Positions 44,662 through 53,114 of a DNA stretch of 63,358 bases are shown here, piece after piece. The translations under genes were made by a program, and so were the position numbers. The notes beneath the pieces are model-generated. The model was not told the origin of the DNA, made no database searches, and saw only the letters and a list, made by a program, of their open reading frames with translations. How positions within the stretch are numbered: position 1 is the stretch's first letter; the number at the start of each line of letters is the position of its first letter. The DNA comes from CAYWIT01 sp964458415 (GTDB lineage Bacteria; Pseudomonadota; Alphaproteobacteria; Micavibrionales; UBA2020), in the NCBI GenBank assembly GCA_964458415.1, contig CAYWIT010000016.1:1-63358 (forward strand), in the 5' to 3' direction.

Positions 44662-44689
44662 AATATACTGCTCGTCGTGAGCGGTTCAA
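44662..44689 (-). promoter_or_regulatory. Promoter of metK
   Basis: Reverse strand TTGAAC, 16-bp spacer, TATATT, with a predicted short leader (about 30 nt) carrying an AGGAG ribosome site before the metK start. Confidence 0.5.
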
Positions 44690-44751
44690 CAGCTATGTTC
44701 TTTTTGTTAACGTAATTTTTTGCCCATTTTGATGCCGTGTTAAGAAAAATC

Positions 44752-44850
44752 TTGACAAAAAGGGGGTAGTGTTATTATGTTGCGGACACCCAAAAAAAGC
44801 AGTTCTGACGTCCAAAGGACGCATTGCTTTTGAATGAGACACCCTGTCTC
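44752..44850 (+). promoter_or_regulatory. Strong promoter and structured leader of the DJ-1-like gene
   Basis: A perfect TTGACA -35 (44752) and a TATTAT -10 (44773; spacing 15). The 100-nt leader holds two hairpins: AAAAGCA/TGCTTTT enclosing CGTCC/GGACG (44795-44831), and GAGACA/TGTCTC (44836-44850). The second has no T tract, so a terminator is unlikely; an mRNA-stability or regulatory role is possible. Confidence 0.5.
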
Positions 44851-44889
44851 GAATAATTATAACAACAATAACAGGGAGATAACGGCATT

Positions 44890-45456
44890 ATGACCCATCA
44901 AATGAGTGGTAAAAAAGTTCTGGTTCTCGTCGCAAACGGCGTAGATGAAGCGGCTATGTCCGCAGTTCAGCGTGAAATGATTAAAACAGGAGCGACCCTG
45001 AAGGCGGTTGGAATGGAATCCGGACTGGTCAACAGCTGGAATAATAACACCTGGGGCCTCTACTTCCCAGTAGACCAGCCATTGGGTCAAACGCTTGCTT
45101 CGGATTTTGACTGTCTGGTCGTCCCAAGCGGCAGCCGTGGTATTCTGAAACTCTCCGGCAGCCCTCATTCCGAACGGATCATCAGCAGCTTTATCGCTGC
45201 AGGCAAGCCCATGGTTTTTGTTGGTGATGCGGTTGAATTGCTGGCTAAAACAGATCTGGCAAAGGGGATGACCGTTTCCGGTCCCGAACGTTCCCACCAG
45301 ATTATGGTGGCTGCGGGCGCGACATGGTCTGGCGCGCCGGAATGCATGAGTGGTACGTTGATGACAGGTGAGGGTACTGACATGACTTCATTTGTCCAAA
45401 GTGCTATCGTTCATTTTGCGGGGTTCTTTGAAGAGCCCCTCAAAGCGGCAGCTTGA
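44890..45456 (+). CDS. DJ-1/PfpI-superfamily protein lacking the catalytic Cys
   Basis: 188 residues with a class I glutamine-amidotransferase-like fold: VLVLVANGVDEAAMSAVQ at the start, then DFDCLVVPSGSRGILKL. It resembles the C-terminal domain of large catalases and YhbO/PfpI-type proteins. The nucleophile elbow, normally A-x-C-H-G, reads VFVGDAVELL here, so the Cys is absent; proteolytic or glyoxalase activity is unlikely, and a binding role is possible. Served by a strong promoter with a structured leader. prfB follows 22 bp downstream. Confidence 0.75.
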   Translation: MTHQMSGKKVLVLVANGVDEAAMSAVQREMIKTGATLKAVGMESGLVNSWNNNTWGLYFPVDQPLGQTLASDFDCLVVPSGSRGILKLSGSPHSERIISSFIAAGKPMVFVGDAVELLAKTDLAKGMTVSGPERSHQIMVAAGATWSGAPECMSGTLMTGEGTDMTSFVQSAIVHFAGFFEEPLKAAA

Positions 45457-45478
45457 TTTTTTAGAGGTTTGAACTGAT

Positions 45479-46637
45479 ATGAAGGCAGAAATCGAAACAG
45501 CGGTTGAGGAGATTAACAACTCCCTTGTACTGCTGAGGAGGCATCTTTGACTGGGATCGTGCGATCCACAGGCTTTCCGAATTAAACGCTCTCGCGGAAG
45601 ATCCTGCACTCTGGCAGGATCAGACGCGCGCACAAAAAATTCTTCGTGAACGTACACGCCTTGAAAACCAGATCGGAGCCATTAAAAGCATCGAGAGAAA
45701 TCTGCATGACCAGATCGAAATGATCGAGCTGGCCGAGGCAGAAGACGATGCCGGCCTTGTGACGGAAGCGGAGAAATCCCTTCTCTCAATCAAGGACGAC
45801 GTTGCCAGACGTGAAATGGAAAGTTTGCTATCCGGCGAACTGGATGGCAACGATGCCTACTTGCAGGTTAATGCGGGGGCAGGCGGCACCGAGGCACAGG
45901 ACTGGGCAGGAATGCTCTTCCGCATGTATATGCGCTGGGCGGAAAAGCAGGGCTATAAAATCACCTTGATGGACAAGCAGGACGGTGAGGTGGCTGGGAT
46001 CAAGTCTGCCATTCTTGAAGTTAAAGGGGAAAGCGCTTATGGCTGGCTTAAATCGGAATCCGGCGTGCATCGCCTTGTGCGCATATCGCCCTATGATGCG
46101 AATGCCAGACGTCACACGAGTTTCTGTTCTGTCTCCGTAACGCCTGTTATTGATGAAGACATTGATATCGTTGTTGAAGACAAGGATATACGCGTCGATA
46201 CCTATCGTGCGCAGGGCGCCGGTGGCCAGCACGTCAACAAAACTGAATCAGCCGTACGTTTTACGCACCTGCCTACAGGTATTGTCGTTGCTTGCCAAAG
46301 CGAGCGGTCGCAGCACCAGAACCGTGATCAGGCCATGAAGCTGCTGAAAGCCAAGCTCTATGAACGCGAGATGCAGGCACGGGATGCCGAAAAGCAGCAA
46401 CGCGAAGATGCCAAGACGGATATCGCCTGGGGCCACCAGATACGCTCCTATGTCCTGCACCCGTACCAGATGGTCAAGGACTTGCGTACCGGCTATCAGA
46501 CCTCGGACAGTCAGGGCGTCCTTGACGGTGAATTGCAGGAGTTCCTGCAGGCCTCGCTGGCCCATAAACTGACAGGGCAAAAAATTGGTGATGGCGAAAC
46601 CGCCAGATCGGCTGCTGCCTATGAGGATCTGGATTAG
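45479..46637 (+). CDS. prfB: Peptide chain release factor 2 (programmed +1 frameshift)
   Basis: Release factor for UGA and UAA stops. The gene is in two frames: 23 codons from the ATG at 45479 to CTT at 45547, then, after skipping T45548, from GAC at 45549 to the stop. The joined product is about 385 residues. The stop-recognition region precedes GAGGQHVNKTES, which contains the GGQ motif that triggers peptide release. The ATG lacks a strong ribosome site, but the frame is confirmed by the frameshift signal. Low RF2 raises frameshifting, so the gene regulates itself. Confidence 0.96.
45536..45551 (+). promoter_or_regulatory. prfB +1 frameshift site
   Basis: AGG AGG CAT CTT TGA C: an internal Shine-Dalgarno-like AGGAGG 3 nt before the slippery CTT, then an in-frame UGA followed by C. 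This is the classic RF2 autoregulatory signal. Confidence 0.95.
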
Positions 46638-46663
46638 CTTTTTTTAACTTTTTTTGACACAGA

Positions 46664-46698
46664 AAAAACGCCGGCCTCATTCAAGGGCCGGCGTTTTT
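46664..46698. terminator. Bidirectional intrinsic terminator
   Basis: A 13-bp stem (AAAAACGCCGGCC / GGCCGGCGTTTTT) between the convergent prfB and pnp genes. Confidence 0.92.
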
Positions 46699-46721
46699 AT
46701 TATCAAGACGCAGGGCAGCGC

Positions 46722-48869
46722 TTAACCAGCTTCGCGCTGATTATCTGCTGTCGTCGGCTGGATCTCCTGACCTGTCTGCTGATCGACAACTTTCATCGAC
46801 AGCTTGATTTTGCCGCGATCATCCAGACCGATGCATTTTACCTTTACCTTGTCGCCTTCTTTGAGGACTTCGGAAACGGTTTTCAGGCGGCGGGGCACGA
46901 TCTCCGAGATATGCACCAGACCGTCTGTTTTCGGCATGATGTTCACAAAAGCGCCGAATTCGACAATCTTGACAACTGTGCCGTCATAGATGGTGCCGAC
47001 TTCCGGTTCCGCCACGATGCCTTTGATCCAATCAAGGGCTTTCTGGATCGATTCGGCGTTGACGGCGGCAACCTGAACGGTGCCGTCATCTTCGATGTCG
47101 ATCTTTGCGCCGGTCTGGGCGACGATTTCGCGGATAACAGAACCACCGGAGCCGATAACTTCGCGGATTTTATCCTTTGGAATCTTGATCGTCACAATTT
47201 GCGGCGCATTCTGGCTCAGCGCTTCCCGTGAAGATGTCAAGGCCTTGGCCATTTCGCCAAGAATGTGCATACGGCCTTCCTTCGCTTGCTTCAGGGCAAT
47301 GCTCATGATCTCTTCGGTAATCGAGGTGATCTTGATGTCCATTTGCAGGGCGGTAACGCCGTTTTCCGTTCCGGCAACCTTGAAGTCCATATCACCCAGA
47401 TGATCCTCATCACCGAGGATATCGGAGAGAACGGCAAACTTCGCGCCTTCTTTGATCAGACCCATGGCAATGCCAGCAACCGGACGCGAAATCGGAACGC
47501 CCGCATCCATCAAGGCCAGAGAAGAGCCGCAGACCGTGGCCATCGAGGAGGAACCGTTAGATTCAGTAATTTCCGACACAATACGCAGCGTATAGGGGAA
47601 TTTCTCTTTTTCCGGCAGAAGCGGATGAACTGCCCGCCAAGCCAGTTTGCCATGACCGATTTCACGACGGCCTGTGGCGCCGATACGGCCTGTTTCCCCG
47701 ACCGAGTAGGGCGGGAAGTTATAATGCAGCATGAAGGATTCTTTGTATTCGCCATGCAGGCCATCTACGAACTGCTCGTCATCGCCCGTACCGAGTGTGG
47801 CGACAACCAGCGCCTGTGTCTCGCCACGTGTAAAGAGGGCAGAACCGTGCACACGGGGCAGAACCCCGGCTTCGGCCAGAATGGGGCGGATAGTTTTAGT
47901 GTCGCGCCCGTCGATCCGTTTGCCGCTTTCGATCACATCGTTACGTAGAACATCAGCTTCGATTTCCTTGCACATTGCTTCGATAACAGCAGAAGTGATG
48001 GGGCTGTCTTTGCCTTCCGGAACCAAAGCCGCAACGGCTTTGGCGCGCGTTTCGCCCAGCTTGGCGACACGTTCCTGTTTCAGGCGCAGGCCATAGGCCG
48101 CTTTGAAATCTGCAGCGACAAGATCACGCAGCTGCTTTTCCAGCGCTGCTTTATCAAAAGCAGATTCCGGCAGGACCCATGGATCTTTCGCGCAGGTTTC
48201 TGCCATGGCGATGATGGTGTCAATAACAGGCTGGAAGCCTCTCCAGCCGAACATGACCGCTTCGAGCATTTTCTCTTCGGGCAGTTCGCAGGCTTCGGAT
48301 TCAACCATCAGAACGCCTTCTTTGGTGCCGGCGACGACAAGATCAAGATCGCTTTCCTGAATTTGGTCATAGGTCGGGTTCAGGATAAATTCGCCGTTGA
48401 TATAACCAACGCGCGCAGCGGCAACGGGTCCCATAAAGGGTACGCCAGAAATCGTCAGGGCGGCAGAGGCGCCAATCAAAGCCGGAATATCGCTTTCTGT
48501 TTGTGGATCAAACGACAGTACGGTAGCAAGGATTTGCACTTCATTCAGAAACTCTTTCGGGAAGAGCGGACGGATCGGGCGGTCAATCAGGCGGGAGATC
48601 AGTGTCTCGCGTTCTGTCGGACGGCCTTCGCGCTTGAAAAAGCCCCCCGGGATTTTTCCGGCAGCGAAATATTTTTCCTGATAATGGACGGACAAAGGAA
48701 AGAAATCCTGTCCGGCCTTGATATTTTTTGCGGCAACTGCTGTCACCATAACGGTGGTATCGCCGTAGGATACAATCACGGCGCCATCAGCCTGCCGTGC
48801 GATTTTTCCTGTTTCGAGGGTCAGCGTTTGACCGCCCCACGTCATTTCTTTTTTAGTCACGTTAAACAT
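46722..48869 (-). CDS. pnp: Polyribonucleotide nucleotidyltransferase
   Basis: 715 residues when started at MFNVTKKEMTW, which follows a GAGGAAAC ribosome site; 16 upstream codons are dropped. A 3'-5' phosphorolytic exoribonuclease, part of RNA decay. Two RNase PH-like domains (about 1-215 and 310-550; catalytic-site region MDIKITSITEEIMSIAL), then KH (IREVIGSGGSVIREI) and S1 (GTIYDGTVVKIVEFGAFVNI) domains. In many bacteria it directly follows rpsO; here it stands alone with its own leader. A PNPase autoregulatory stem was not recognised. Confidence 0.96.
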   Translation of the reverse strand: MFNVTKKEMTWGGQTLTLETGKIARQADGAVIVSYGDTTVMVTAVAAKNIKAGQDFFPLSVHYQEKYFAAGKIPGGFFKREGRPTERETLISRLIDRPIRPLFPKEFLNEVQILATVLSFDPQTESDIPALIGASAALTISGVPFMGPVAAARVGYINGEFILNPTYDQIQESDLDLVVAGTKEGVLMVESEACELPEEKMLEAVMFGWRGFQPVIDTIIAMAETCAKDPWVLPESAFDKAALEKQLRDLVAADFKAAYGLRLKQERVAKLGETRAKAVAALVPEGKDSPITSAVIEAMCKEIEADVLRNDVIESGKRIDGRDTKTIRPILAEAGVLPRVHGSALFTRGETQALVVATLGTGDDEQFVDGLHGEYKESFMLHYNFPPYSVGETGRIGATGRREIGHGKLAWRAVHPLLPEKEKFPYTLRIVSEITESNGSSSMATVCGSSLALMDAGVPISRPVAGIAMGLIKEGAKFAVLSDILGDEDHLGDMDFKVAGTENGVTALQMDIKITSITEEIMSIALKQAKEGRMHILGEMAKALTSSREALSQNAPQIVTIKIPKDKIREVIGSGGSVIREIVAQTGAKIDIEDDGTVQVAAVNAESIQKALDWIKGIVAEPEVGTIYDGTVVKIVEFGAFVNIMPKTDGLVHISEIVPRRLKTVSEVLKEGDKVKVKCIGLDDRGKIKLSMKVVDQQTGQEIQPTTADNQREAG

Positions 48870-49090
48870 TAAAGTTTCCTCTTTCTTATGTTCGCCCCGT
48901 ATCAAATAAGGAACCAAACGGAGCTTTTACTTACTTTTCACCTTATTCTTTCATGTTCATAAATGGCATTTAAGCGGCAAAGAGTCAAGAAAGTATGAGC
49001 TATTTCGTAAAATAGCGGCATTTTAAATTGAAAACGATATGTTAATGCCCTAGTCTGGACTGAAATAACAAAAAAACAGGAAAAAAACCT

Positions 49091-49699
49091 ATGAATTATC
49101 TGGTTTTGCTGCGCCATGGCGAAAGTGAGTGGAACAAGGAAAACAAGTTTACGGGCTTTACCGATGTTGACCTCAGCACAACGGGAATCACGGAAGCCAA
49201 GCGTGCGGGGGAGATGCTGAAAGAGATTTCATTCGATCATGTTTTCACCTCTACCTTGAAAAGGGCCTATCACACGGCAGAGCTGGCTTTGACCGCGGCT
49301 GGACAAACACATGATTTTATCAAGCATGACGACCTGCGCGAGCGCGATTACGGTGACCTGACAGGGTTAAACAAGGACGAGATGCGCAAAAAGTATGGTG
49401 AAGAACAGGTGCATATCTGGCGCCGGAGCTATGATGTGCAGCCTCCCGGCGGTGAAAGCCTGAAGGATGTCGTCGCGCGCGTTACGCCTTATTATCTGGA
49501 GCATATCGAGCCTTTGGTGAAGTCTGGCAAGAATGTGTTGTTGGCTGCACATGGCAACACTTTGCGGGCTATGCTGATTATTCTTGGAGAATATACGCCG
49601 GAAACGATCAATACGGCAGAAATACCAACGGGCGTTCCGTTGGTATTTGAATTTGAGAATGGCACAAAAGGGAAAAATTATTTTCTGAAAGGGGACTAA
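49091..49699 (+). CDS. gpmA: 2,3-bisphosphoglycerate-dependent phosphoglycerate mutase
   Basis: 202 residues. Interconverts 3- and 2-phosphoglycerate in glycolysis. Catalytic LLRHGESEWN (phospho-His in RHG), the substrate motif RERDYGDLTGLNK, and LLAAHGNTLRAM (second His). Shorter than the E. coli enzyme (250) but in line with the short alphaproteobacterial form. Directly followed (1 bp) by a related gene. Confidence 0.9.
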   Translation: MNYLVLLRHGESEWNKENKFTGFTDVDLSTTGITEAKRAGEMLKEISFDHVFTSTLKRAYHTAELALTAAGQTHDFIKHDDLRERDYGDLTGLNKDEMRKKYGEEQVHIWRRSYDVQPPGGESLKDVVARVTPYYLEHIEPLVKSGKNVLLAAHGNTLRAMLIILGEYTPETINTAEIPTGVPLVFEFENGTKGKNYFLKGD

Positions 49700-49700
49700 G

Positions 49701-50393
49701 ATGACAAAGGCTACCCTTGTTATTCTGCGCCATGGACAGACAAAATATAATAAAAAACACCTGATGACTGGACAGGAGGATGTTCCCCTGACCAAGGAGG
49801 GTGAACGGCAGGCAAAAGAAGCGGGCCGTCTGCTGAATGTTTTCAGATTTGATCACGTCTATAGTTCCACACTGAGCCGCGCATTCAACACAGCGGCACT
49901 CGCACTTGAACACAGTGGAAATCATGAGCATTTGCGTGATGCGTCAGGTCAATGGAAGATTAAAAAGCGCTATGAAATTGTCGAACAGCATACAGGAGAT
50001 TTTACAGGACGCTGCCATAAAACGGATCCGGAGATTGTCAATTGGCAGCGCACGTATGAAGTACCCTTACCGGGCGGCGAAAGCGACTGGCAGGTTGTTG
50101 ATCGCGTCGCTGCGTTTTACGAGAGCGAGGTTTTGCCCCGGCTGAAACGTGGGGAAAATGTGCTGATCGTCGCGCATGCCGGCGTCGTCAGAGCCTTTGA
50201 CGTTGTTCTGGGCGTAGCGAAGAAGCCTGAAAAATGGGAAAAGAAAAAAGTTCCGAATGCTTCACCGATTGTTTTTGATTACAGCAACGGCAGAATAACC
50301 GGCTTTACCTGTATCGAGAATACCGCGGCAGGACAGCTCCCCAAAAAAGCCCGAAAAAAGCAGCCCAAGCCGCCACGGCGGAAAGCGGCATGA
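49701..50393 (+). CDS. Histidine phosphatase family protein
   Basis: 230 residues of the same fold as gpmA: ILRHGQTKYN, SSTLSRAFNTA and IVAHAGVVRAF contain the RHG and second His. It differs in the middle (KRYEIVEQHTGDFTGRCHK) and carries a Lys/Pro-rich basic tail (about 25 residues). Probably a broad phosphatase or a diverged mutase; a duplicate of gpmA followed by divergence is plausible. Overlaps the lipoprotein gene by 4 bp (ATGA). Confidence 0.8.
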   Translation: MTKATLVILRHGQTKYNKKHLMTGQEDVPLTKEGERQAKEAGRLLNVFRFDHVYSSTLSRAFNTAALALEHSGNHEHLRDASGQWKIKKRYEIVEQHTGDFTGRCHKTDPEIVNWQRTYEVPLPGGESDWQVVDRVAAFYESEVLPRLKRGENVLIVAHAGVVRAFDVVLGVAKKPEKWEKKKVPNASPIVFDYSNGRITGFTCIENTAAGQLPKKARKKQPKPPRRKAA

Positions 50394-50806
50394 AACAAAT
50401 CCTGCGTTTTTTGGTAGTGGTGTTTTTGTTGCTGACGGGCGCCGCCTGTTCTTCTGTTCCACAAAGGGTCGCAGAACAGAAAACTCCTTTTCAAACCATT
50501 CTGGTCAATACCCCCGGCGTGACGGGGGCTGACTGCATCATGGAATCGAATGATCGTAATTACCGGGTCAAAGCGCCCGGAACGATCATGGTGCATCGTT
50601 CTCCATGGCCACTGACGATATCCTGCTATAAAGGGAACTATATGAAGGGCGTGGATCGCTTTTCCGCCTCTTATGCGCCAAGAGACGGAGAAGAGGCTCT
50701 GGCGAAGGGATCTGATTGTGTGACTTGTTCTTATCCAAATATTGTCTCAGTGGCGATGGCGCTAGATCCGAATGCCCTGCAACACGAAATTCAAATATTC
50801 AGATAA
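50390..50806 (+). CDS. Putative lipoprotein
   Basis: 138 residues with a lipoprotein signal peptide ending in a lipobox LTGAAC, so it is attached to a membrane through Cys20. The remaining 118 residues contain three more Cys (GADCIME, TISCYKG, DCVTCSY), possibly disulphide-paired. No known domain. Translationally coupled to the upstream phosphatase gene and followed by a terminator. Confidence 0.75.
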   Translation: MKQILRFLVVVFLLLTGAACSSVPQRVAEQKTPFQTILVNTPGVTGADCIMESNDRNYRVKAPGTIMVHRSPWPLTISCYKGNYMKGVDRFSASYAPRDGEEALAKGSDCVTCSYPNIVSVAMALDPNALQHEIQIFR

Positions 50807-50838
50807 AGAAAAACCCGGACGTGAAGCCCGGGTTTTTT
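50807..50838 (+). terminator. Intrinsic terminator after the gpmA operon
   Basis: An 8-bp core stem (AAACCCGG / CCGGGTTT), extendable by A-T pairs, followed by TTTTTT. Confidence 0.85.
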
Positions 50839-50857
50839 CGTATGGTATAAAACCGGA

Positions 50858-51115
50858 TTATTTCTTGGCAGGTGCGGCGTTCGCTGTTTCTGCTGCTGCG
50901 ACGCCAAGACCGGCATATTTGGTGCCGAATTTGGCAAGGCGGCCTTTTTCCATGATCTTCGCGCTTCCGCCCGTCCATGCCGGATGGCTCAGCGGATCAA
51001 TATCGAGACGCATAACGTCACCGGGCTTCCCCCAGCAGCTGCGCATCGTGTGTTCCACGCCATCCGTCGTGACGACTTTGATTTCGTGGTAATCGGGGTG
51101 AATGTTGGCCTTCAT
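50858..51115 (-). CDS. rpmE: 50S ribosomal protein L31
   Basis: 85 residues. Zinc-free type: only one Cys (MRSCWGK) where zinc-binding L31 has Cys pairs, as usual in alphaproteobacteria. Conserved IHPDYHEIKVVTTDG and SHPAWTGG. An Ala/Lys-rich tail. Converges with the lipoprotein unit through the terminator. Confidence 0.95.
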   Translation of the reverse strand: MKANIHPDYHEIKVVTTDGVEHTMRSCWGKPGDVMRLDIDPLSHPAWTGGSAKIMEKGRLAKFGTKYAGLGVAAAETANAAPAKK

Positions 51116-51266
51116 GACGGTATCTCCTCGTAAATCTTAAATCCTTATAGACGCAGTTTTTTACAGTGATTTTTGATATTATGCAAGCAATTTATTGACT
51201 TTCTGTGCAGTTCGGCCATTCTCTTAATGAAACGGGCTGTTTATTTTCATAAAATATGGGGCAAGG

Positions 51267-53048
51267 GTGAGGAATAACAGGAAAAATGAGCAAAATACTG
51301 TCGGAATAGCGCCGATAAATCTGCTTTTGCCATTATTATCCCCCTATAAAGGCCGCCTTGCCGGGGGCATTCTGGCGATGGCTGTTTCCTCATTGATGAT
51401 GCTGGCGTTAGGCTGGGGGCTAAAAAATATTGTTGATAACGGGTTTGCGAGCCCTGAATCACGGCATTTTCTCAATCATGCCCTGTTGGTGTTACTTGGC
51501 GTTATCGTCATTATGGCTTTGGCCAGTTATATTCGCCTCAAGCTTGTGAACGAAGTCGCGGAACGGGTTATCGCCGACCTGCGCAAAAAAATCTTCAGCC
51601 ATTTTCTTTCTCTGGATGCGGCTTATTTCGAGCAGAATAAAACGGCAGATCAGGTGTCAAGGCTTAATGCCGATACAACGGTATTGCAAATGGTCATCAC
51701 CAGCAATTTGCCATCGACCTTCCGGCATTTATTGATGCTGACGGGCGGTGTCGTGATGCTTTTTGTCGTGAGCCCCGGCATGACGGCAGTTACGCTTCTG
51801 GTTGTGCCTCTTGTCATCGCGCCGATTATTTTTTTCGGGCGGCGTGTGCGGCGTAAATCACGGGAAACCCAGTCCCGTATTGGCGATATGGGAGCGTATT
51901 CACAGGAGATATTGCAAGGACTTCAGACAATTCAGTCCTTCGGTTATGAGGAAAGCGCCAGAGCGATATTTTCCGGCCTTTCTGACGAAACTTTTCGTAC
52001 AGCGCTAAACTATATCCGGGTCAGGGCTGTCCTGACTTCTTTTGTGATTGCAACGGTATTCGGCGCCATTGGTGTTGTGCTCTGGACAGGGGGCCATAAA
52101 GTCCTTGATGGTGAAATGACAGCAGGGGACTTGTCGGCTTTTATCTTTTATGCCGCAACAGTGGCAGGAGCGGTAACGGCAATCAGTGAAGCCATGAGCG
52201 ATTTTAGCCGTGCCGGTGGTGCTGCCGACAGGATTTTTAGTGTCTTGCAAGCGCAGCCTGTTTTGAAAGGGGCCTTACTGGATGAAGCTGCTCTGGGGAC
52301 CGTCGCCGGACATATCGCATTTGAAAATGTCAGCTTCTGTTATCCCGCCCGACCGGATCAATCAGCCCTGAATCAGGTCTCTTTTGAAATTACGGCAGGA
52401 GAATCTGTCGCGCTTGTCGGGCCAAGCGGTGCTGGCAAAACAACTATATTCCAGTTGCTGCAGAGATTTTATGATCCTCAGTCAGGCATCATTGGCATTG
52501 ATGGCATGGATATTACGTCTTGTAATCCGCGTGAAATCCGAAGGCACCTAGGCGTTGTTGCGCAGGATCCCGCTATTCTTTCAACGACCATAGCGGATAA
52601 TATCCGCATGGGGCGACCGGACGCAACAGATGCAGATGTGCGATATGTAGCGGAGTTGGCGCAGGCGCATGAATTTATCATGGCGCTTCCCCAGCAGTAT
52701 GAAACTATTGTAGGGGAGCGGGGCAGTCGGCTTTCCGGCGGCCAAAAGCAGCGTCTTGCTATTGCGCGGGCCTTGCTAAAAAATCCGAAAATTTTGTTAC
52801 TGGACGAGGCAACGTCCGCATTGGATGCTGCGAACGAGCTTGCCGTTCATCAGGCGCTTAAAAATCTTATGCGGGGGCGCACCACGTTGATTATCGCGCA
52901 TCGGCTCTCCACGGTACAGGGCGTGGACAGGATTATCGTCCTCGACAAAGGGCAGGTCGTCGCCCAAGGCACCCATGCCCAGCTTTTTGGCAAGGACGCG
53001 CTTTATACTCACCTTGCGGGGTTGCAAATGGAAGCGCGTACTGGCTGA
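51267..53048 (+). CDS. ABC exporter half-transporter (MsbA/lipid-export type)
   Basis: 593 residues from a GTG start. An N-terminal six-helix transmembrane domain (about 20-325) is followed by a nucleotide-binding domain: Walker A GPSGAGKTT, signature LSGGQKQR, Walker B ILLLDEATSALD and H-loop IIAHRLS. Works as a homodimer exporting lipids, drugs or peptides; the substrate is not deducible. A stretch of low-GC DNA precedes it. The following P-type ATPase is 66 bp downstream in the same direction. Confidence 0.9.
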   Translation: MRNNRKNEQNTVGIAPINLLLPLLSPYKGRLAGGILAMAVSSLMMLALGWGLKNIVDNGFASPESRHFLNHALLVLLGVIVIMALASYIRLKLVNEVAERVIADLRKKIFSHFLSLDAAYFEQNKTADQVSRLNADTTVLQMVITSNLPSTFRHLLMLTGGVVMLFVVSPGMTAVTLLVVPLVIAPIIFFGRRVRRKSRETQSRIGDMGAYSQEILQGLQTIQSFGYEESARAIFSGLSDETFRTALNYIRVRAVLTSFVIATVFGAIGVVLWTGGHKVLDGEMTAGDLSAFIFYAATVAGAVTAISEAMSDFSRAGGAADRIFSVLQAQPVLKGALLDEAALGTVAGHIAFENVSFCYPARPDQSALNQVSFEITAGESVALVGPSGAGKTTIFQLLQRFYDPQSGIIGIDGMDITSCNPREIRRHLGVVAQDPAILSTTIADNIRMGRPDATDADVRYVAELAQAHEFIMALPQQYETIVGERGSRLSGGQKQRLAIARALLKNPKILLLDEATSALDAANELAVHQALKNLMRGRTTLIIAHRLSTVQGVDRIIVLDKGQVVAQGTHAQLFGKDALYTHLAGLQMEARTG

Positions 53049-53114
53049 TTTGTGGGATGACAGGCCAACAGGCGCTTTGCAGTCAATTAAAATGTCGGTA
53101 AGGAAACCCATGTT

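Noticed and set aside
44629..44720. SAM riboswitch upstream of metK
   Set aside because: The predicted leader is only about 30 nt and does not match the SAM-II or SAM/SAH patterns I know.
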